From Flaveria trinervia (taxonomy: Eukaryota > Streptophyta > Magnoliopsida > Asterales > Asteraceae), in NCBI GenBank assembly GCA_025506515.1, contig CM046452.1, forward strand, positions 70,425,580-70,489,579: 64,000 nt of DNA, written 5' to 3'. The notes beneath the pieces are model-generated. The model made no database searches. It had not been told where the DNA came from and was given only the letters and a program-made list of their open reading frames with translations. The position numbers were made by a program, and so were the translations under genes. Below are positions 57,841 through 64,000 of the stretch, piece by piece. The stretch's first letter is position 1. Every line of letters starts with the position of its first letter.

Positions 57841-58540
57841 TAGGGCTAGCATAACATCTTAGACATGACACGATGAAACACGATGATCAGATATGCTAGA
57901 CACCAACACGACATGGTAACTTATCATGTCATTTTTTTTTCAAACACGAACACGAACATTTTAAAGATAGGTTACACAAAATGATCTGTTTAGAAACATG
58001 TTGATGAACACAATAATCAAATCTATTATGAACCTTAACAGGTTACACGAACCTGTTAACGATAATCAAATCTATTATAAGAACAATTAGACTATCACAA
58101 TCAATAAGAATCCACTAGTGACAGTTGTTTCCTGGATGTGGGTTGTGGATTCAAGTGTCCAAATGAAGATCGATGGTTGTGGATTCGGGAGACCAGCTGC
58201 ATATTGATGGTTGTGGGTTCTTACCGGATCGTCAATATTGGATACCGGGAGGCTTTGTGGTCGTGGTGAGATCGATGAAAGTTTTGTTTTCTGAGTTGGG
58301 AGCGGTGGTGGGTGAGGGAAGCTTAAGGGTAGGGTTTCGTTATAATATTATGTATATTTATTTATTTATAAAAATTAAAATACATAAACATGTTCTTAAT
58401 AGGGTTTTAACCTATTGAGATACGGATTTGATCGTGTCTTAATGTGTCAATCTGCTTAAGACACAAAATCTATTAAGCTTAAACATAAAATCTGTTAACT
58501 TTATGTCGTGTCGTGTCATGTTAAGTGTAAGAAATTACCG
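57841..58540. mobile_element. hAT-type MITE, relative of 20260-20877, right end decayed
   Basis: It starts TAGGGCTAGCATAAC and shares CACGAACACGAACAT and TGTCGTGTCGTGTCATG with the copy at 20260. The expected GCCAGCCCTA at the right end is missing and GAAATTACCGTGCA is found instead, so the target duplication cannot be shown. The element lies 240 bases upstream of the transporter start codon, so it may sit in that gene's promoter. Confidence 0.65.
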
Positions 58541-58779
58541 TGCAACTCTCTTTGTAATATCTTAATTTCAGTTTTATTTCTAATCTTTCAAAAGGCATTC
58601 TTCCAACCAAAGAACCCTTAAACAAATTGTAGAGCAAGAAGACTGTAAAGGGGGAGACCGGAGACTGATTGATTTCCAGCAAAATGATGTAAGACGAAGC
58701 TCGAAATCTCTCAGACAGACGACAACAAGAAAACAAGCAATCGTGAGCCCCAATTGATATTCCTCAAATCTCCTCATCA

Positions 58780-61700
58780 ATGGCGTCCACCAAATCCAAA
58801 GCATCAGCTTCAAATAATAACTCTGGTGTTCAAAATAAAGTCTGGTTCTATTCTTTCTTGCTCACAATTCAATACGGTGCTCAGCCGTTGATCACCAAAC
58901 GCTGCATCCGGTAGGTTTTTTCACCGATTGATTATTATGTCGTCTTAATTAACAACTCGCTTTTGCTATTGATTGTTGTTGAGATTTTGGTGCTCAGTTT
59001 TGCTTGCTTATGCATTTGGTTGATGCAGTGTTTCTTCATCAACGTAAGATGTGATTTGAGGTGAAACTGCATAATTGATGTAGAAACTGTACTGAATATC
59101 ATAACACCATAGCTCCTGTTTGCACCTTATCCGTTTTCAACTGATACTGATGGATATTCCTTTGATGGTGGTTTAATATTTTAGTGATCAATGATCATAC
59201 TCTGAAAGTAACAGTTCAGATTAAACCATTTAGAGGTAGAGCATGAACTTGGGTAGGAAGTGCTAATCGAGGTTCATTATTTGAGGGAATCTAGAGGATT
59301 CAATAGTCATGGAATAATGATCCATCTGAAGTAGCAGAATGGTAACTTGATTTTCTTGAGACCTTGACATCTGGGCTAACTTAGATCTACGTAGGAACTA
59401 TCCTGAATGAGAAGATTATCAGCTAAACTATTCGCGAAACATCATATAAAAAGATGCAGTTGAGTGAAGCTGTATATTTGTGCACATGGTTTTACTAGTA
59501 GCTCATTATCATTTTGGGGTTCGCAAAGTCCTAGGGGTCATGCAAATGTAAACATGGAACTTAAACAGGAACTTATCTTTATAATTTGTAAAAGATCAAG
59601 TCTATAGGTAATGTATAAACGCATGCCAAATTTTATATATGCATTAGCAAAAATGTAAGTATGATCGCTTGATCGATCCATAGATATAGAATTATATATG
59701 TTAAGCTTATTAAGGACATAAGCATGATTGTTAAGTTGAATATATTTAAGTGTGGTTCGTATGGAATATGAACATGTATGAATTTGTTTGTATGTTATGT
59801 ATGAATTGCTGGATGTATGGTTATATGTTTGTATGTGTGACAAGAAGCATCTGAGGTTTAGTGGTACATAACATATAGAGCATTGTTCCACAGCTTAGTA
59901 ATTTCTCTTGTAATCACAGGGAACAAACTTGCATAGTCACACAAAAGATATAACCATATAGGCTATGTGGTATTGTAAATGCTCGTATTGGAAAAAGCGT
60001 TCTATATCTTACATATTTCAAAGAACAAATGTAATTGAGAGTTTGCACCAAAAGAGTCATGGGATGTAGTCACATACCATCATTAATATCCTAGTGGACT
60101 CTTTGTTTCTAATGGCTAAAAGAGATCTCAATAACAAAACTTAAAATTAGGTGAACCATAGAGTTTTTTTCAAATGAGTACCATCTTATACACATTTGTT
60201 ATGAAGTGAAATTTCATTGCTATATTATACTCCTCAAGTCTCTCTGTTGTACTTCCTCCTGTCAATGTGGACCATCATTCAACTACCAAACAACATTCAT
60301 TTGGTACGAGGCTCACCATTTCAATGGCCTACACTCTACATTAGAGATGGTTTTGGGAGTTGACCAAACTAGTGTGGATTGTTGTATTTGTTTCTATAAA
60401 CTAAAGCCAACTCAACCTCATAAATTCTAATCCTCAGAAAGACACAATTTGGAATTTGATCGACGTCTAAACCTTTCTATTAAAGACTCTGTAAATTAAC
60501 GCTGCATTTGCTTAGAACAGATGTTGCATTTATTGCACTATTCAGGTTTATATAGTTACTGTTAATAATCAGGCTAAAGAAAACTAGCTGTAATCAGATT
60601 CATGATAGTGATTTTTCTAGATAGTATATTCTGAGCTAAGAAATTTTTTCTCTCTTGATGGAATACTGAATCTGTAATGCATTAACCTTTATGTCACGCA
60701 AGGCATCTCTGTTGTAATGTTAAGTTTGTTAGATGTCAGATGTGATGTTATCTTGCTAATATATGGTTTTTAAATTATAATGTCTACAATTACTTTCAGT
60801 ATAACTTGATTGTATTTTAATATTCGTACAGGCGAGAAGTGATTGTGACTTCCTCTGTTTTGGCATGTGAGATTGTGAAGGTAGTTTTTGTTCTCTTTTA
60901 CAGTTCTTAAGTATTCTTATCTTTTATAATATATATGTTTACATAATAGGTTTTTTGTGCACTGGTTCTCATGGCAAGAGATGGTAGTCTAAATAAAGTA
61001 TTAAAGGAGTGGACTTTGATTGGCTCATTAAGTGCATCAGGATTACCTGCAGCTATCTATGCACTACAAAATAGCCTGTTGCAGATTTCTTACAGGAACC
61101 TTGATTCCCTCACATTCTCTATGTTGAATCAAACGAAGTTAATTTTCACAGCATTGTTTACATATATTATTTTAGGGTATGGTCTTGAGGTGTTTGATTA
61201 CTTACCAGCTGACAGCTCATACTACTGCACACACATATTGTGTTTAGGGATGCACAAGTGGGCCTAGCCCAAATCAGTCCCAAAAATCTAGGACCTGGTT
61301 TGGTTGTATACCTGGTCAGTTTGTTGGTTTTCAGGCCCAATTATTAAATCATGGACCATTGGACCTGTTAAATCCTGGTTAAGGACTTAACCAGTATGCA
61401 AATTCTGAAAATTGATATTTTTTTTTAAAGCGTTGTACGGCCTCCCAACAGCTATATGCAGTCAGAAGTGACTTCTATCCTTCAAATTTCATTGCTTTAA
61501 AACCTTTCCGCATACGCCAAATGATGTTTTCGCCTCTTAACGGCAATGTATCCACAATTGGAGTTTTAACTTAAGAATCTTAGAATCAATATAAGTGTTG
61601 GTTTATTTTTTTATACCAGTTTGACCTTTCTATTGAGTTGGGTTAGTCCCATTACCAACATTTTTGAAAAGATATATGGTTTTTGTCTTGGACTCCCATC

Positions 61701-64000
61701 ATATGTATCACTCATGAATGATATGAATTTATGAATAAATTCAATGTGGTTCGCAACTGTGTTTTACATGTTCATGAATAAAAAACAAAAAGTTGACTGC
61801 AGGCAGAGACAATCCATTCAACAAATTGGTGCGCTGCTCATACTTATCTTGGCAGCTGTCCTTTTAAGCATTGGGGAAGGGTCAAGAAAAGATTATGGAA
61901 GCGATGATCCTGATAAAATTGTTCTTATGGAATTATTCCTGTCTTAATAGCTTCTGTACTTTCAGGTCTTGCTTCTGCTTTGTGTCAATGGGCATCTCAG
62001 GTTTGTCAAAACATACTGGAGTCCTATACTTCCTCGGGTGTGATAAAAGAGAGACTTTTTGGTGTTTTAGGAATTTAGTGTCCAATAAATGGGTTTTGTG
62101 ACAATAGCGTTGAAATTCCTTGTTTTTTTTGCTTGGGGGTGGGGTGTTGGGGTTTAGCAACTAAAACCACGATCGGCAAGATGATGGGGGCTGTAATTGG
62201 TCAAAACTGAAACAAGTGAGAGTGCGAACGATCATTTTTAGTATGGGTCTAACACATGATGGGTCAGGTTGACGCGAATACTTCGTTGTTCTTTCTTCAA
62301 AGATAAGACTTTGGCCTTTTAACGAATATGACTTGCTCCCCTTTCACTAGATTTTTAAATGTGACCCATTTAATCTGTTTGAAATAAAACACAACCCAAT
62401 TGACCATTCATAGGTAAATGTGGTCTTAAGAACTAGACTTTGAGACAGTACTACAATTAGATTGGTGGTGATGAATGAGTAATTTAAAATACCAACATCA
62501 TATTCCAAATATGAGACTCACCTTTATAAATCAAAATTTGTTTTTTAATGTGGAAAGTGTGTATTACTATCATATACAATTTTACCCACCTCAAATTTCA
62601 TGTTTTAGGTTAAGAAACACTCATCATACTTGATGACAGTAGAAATGTCATTGGTTGGGAGCCTTTGCTTGCTAGCAAGTACTTACAAGTCTCCGGATGG
62701 CGAAGCAATGAAACAACATGGGTTCTTCTACGGTTGGACCCCACTTACGATGGTAATCATCTTTATACTTTCATATTATGTGCATTAAGATGTTTGCTTT
62801 ACTTCTCAATTATTGCTCTTGTGAAAACTGAACTTGAGAAATATTTTATGATTGAACTTAGGGCTATTCAACTGGTTAGAATCCGATTAATCCAAGATAA
62901 TGTCGGACCACGTGAAATGGCTCGGTATCAGTTTGGTTTAGATATCAAACTAGTTCGCCCCATATGGAGCCATGAACCTAATTTTGAAAAATAAACCTAA
63001 ATGGTAAATGGCAAAAAAAACAAAAGTGAAACAAGTTTGACTTTGGATAAAACTGAATTAAGAAGTTTTAAAAGATCTGCCACAAAGTATAGCTTGTTCT
63101 GGTTCAGTTCTTGAGTTGATGGTCCTGAAAGGGTTTTTACCACCCTTAATTAACCTTGGTATGCATGCAGCTAAGTTGAATTGTTGATGTTCGTTTGATC
63201 TTGTTGAGAAACTATAGATTTATGATCTTCAACATTATTTGGCTCACCCATATACAAATAATACAAGAACACTTTTGGTGTAGTTCCTTCAAGTTGATGG
63301 ATATAACTACCGACTACAGATTTTATATGCCGTGATTCACAAACTGCCTTTGTGATATCAAGTTTGAGTCTTTGCATTTTTATTGTGATTCAGATCCCTG
63401 TTTTTATCAATGCTGTTGGTGGGATTCTTGTGGGCTTGGTCACTTCATATGCTGGTGGTGTAAGAAAGGCAAGTTTGAATTGCCTCAAGTGGCAGCTTCT
63501 CTGTAAATTGAAAAAAATTATTATTGTTGACCATGGTCTTAGTTTCTTATTACTAGATGTGGAAGATGAGCGGGCAGAATGGTTTGGGTGACATCAAGAT
63601 GGGTAATTTTGGTACACGTCAAACTGGGTCGGGTATTGTAATGGGTCAAATATTGTCTGCAAACTTGTCTTTTACTTTTTTTGAATGGTCTTAATACATA
63701 ATGGTTTAATTAACAAACAAACAAACAAACATATCCATTATAATCCCATATGATAGTAGGGTTTGGAGAGGGTGGGGTGAGGCTAAACCTTACCTCTATC
63801 GCAAGGGGTAGAGAGGCCGCATTTTAAAACGTTCTATTCATTTTAAATAAATTCATGGGATTTTCAACCTGTTTTACCCACTTGACACATTCAACCCGTT
63901 TCCAGTTTACTGAATTCATGAATATGTATTTATTTGCCTCTTTTCCTGGTACAAAAATACATGCAGGGGTTTGTCATTGTCTCCGCCCTTCTTGTTACTG
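58780..64000 (+). CDS. ROCK1: ER nucleotide-sugar transporter, ROCK1 type (partial, exon 4 frameshifted)
   Basis: Seven exons are visible: 58780-58910, 60832-60880, 60950-61176, 61803-62000, 62609-62752, 63394-63468 and 63967-64000. The C-terminal end lies beyond the window. The product belongs to the nucleotide-sugar transporter family (UDP-GlcNAc/UDP-GalNAc type). It has SFLLTIQYGAQPLITKRCIR, CIR|REVIVTSS across the first junction and LPAAIYALQNSLLQISYRNL. QTKLIFTALFTYI is followed by GALLILILAAVLLSIGEG. VKKHSSYLMTVEMS and NAVGGILVGLV then lead to RK|GFVIVSALLVT. In exon 4 the frame breaks at about 61926: TAA follows at 61945, while YGIIPVLIASVLSG continues in the next frame. The exon is 198 bases long, and one extra base would restore phase with exon 5. 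Intron 6 starts AAG|GCAAGT (GC donor). Confidence 0.85.
61177..61802. other. Intron 3 of the transporter gene with a possible MITE
   Basis: From TAGGGATGCACAAGTGGGCC near 61248 the intron has hAT-like wording. No matching right end was found. This is only a weak suggestion of an old insertion. Confidence 0.25.
63712..63731. repeat. AACA microsatellite in intron 6
   Basis: AACAAACAAACAAACAAAC, about five units, within intron 6 of the transporter gene. Confidence 0.9.

Noticed and set aside
61240..61660. hAT MITE in intron 3 of the transporter gene
   Set aside because: Only a left-end-like word was seen; no matching right end or 8-bp duplication could be found, so it is not listed as an element.

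Overview
The window looks like nuclear DNA of a flowering plant, most likely a eudicot. It is AT-rich, with sparse intron-bearing genes in a dense, heavily nested bed of transposable elements. Four host genes were found. (1) An unnamed gene at 22149-25809 (+) encodes a small protein with one C-terminal membrane segment. (2) A complete RABH1B/Rab6-type GTPase gene lies at 29900-33941 (-), with six coding exons and 207 residues. (3) A mitochondrial ribosomal protein uL23 gene lies at 35871-36497 (-), with two exons. (4) A ROCK1-type ER nucleotide-sugar transporter gene starts at 58780 (+) and runs off the right edge. The species cannot be named from sequence alone. The Rab, ribosomal and transporter proteins are typical of plants, and an asterid such as a composite is only a guess.

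Left third (1-21045): nearly all mobile DNA. A minus-strand LTR with a tRNA-Met-type primer site is at 1-611. Solo LTRs of one Ty3/gypsy family are at 1185-3319 and 7377-9473. The second sits, with a perfect 5-bp target duplication, inside another solo LTR (6960-11336, also with a perfect duplication), which in turn sits inside one of two Helitron-like repeats. A gag-bearing, pol-less copia-like element (11883-15349) is then fused to a decayed gypsy protease-RT-RNase H-integrase block (15350-17826). Two inverted LTR pieces follow, then a Mutator-like transposase relic carrying a hAT MITE.

Middle (21046-44758): the three genes listed first above, two Helitron 3' ends, two Harbinger/Tourist-type MITEs (one with an internal 364-bp tandem duplication), a 30-bp minisatellite, a long TGTATG-type microsatellite and two long C-runs.

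Right (44759-64000): a solo LTR with TTGGG target duplications has been split by a full-length but inactivated gypsy element (46828-56273, minus strand, AGATG duplications) and by a hAT MITE. The gypsy element itself carries another hAT MITE with a perfect 8-bp duplication. The ROCK1-type gene follows. Its exon 4 appears to lack one base, and one of its introns begins with GC.

No host operon-like or defence system was seen. The most notable signals are the datable nesting, a reading frame of unknown origin in the copia-like element, a short GTGCGACTGA-type repeat shared by apparently unrelated LTR families, and the frameshift in the transporter gene. Exon borders were placed by eye from splice signals and protein continuity. 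Names rest on recalled family similarity, not on a search.
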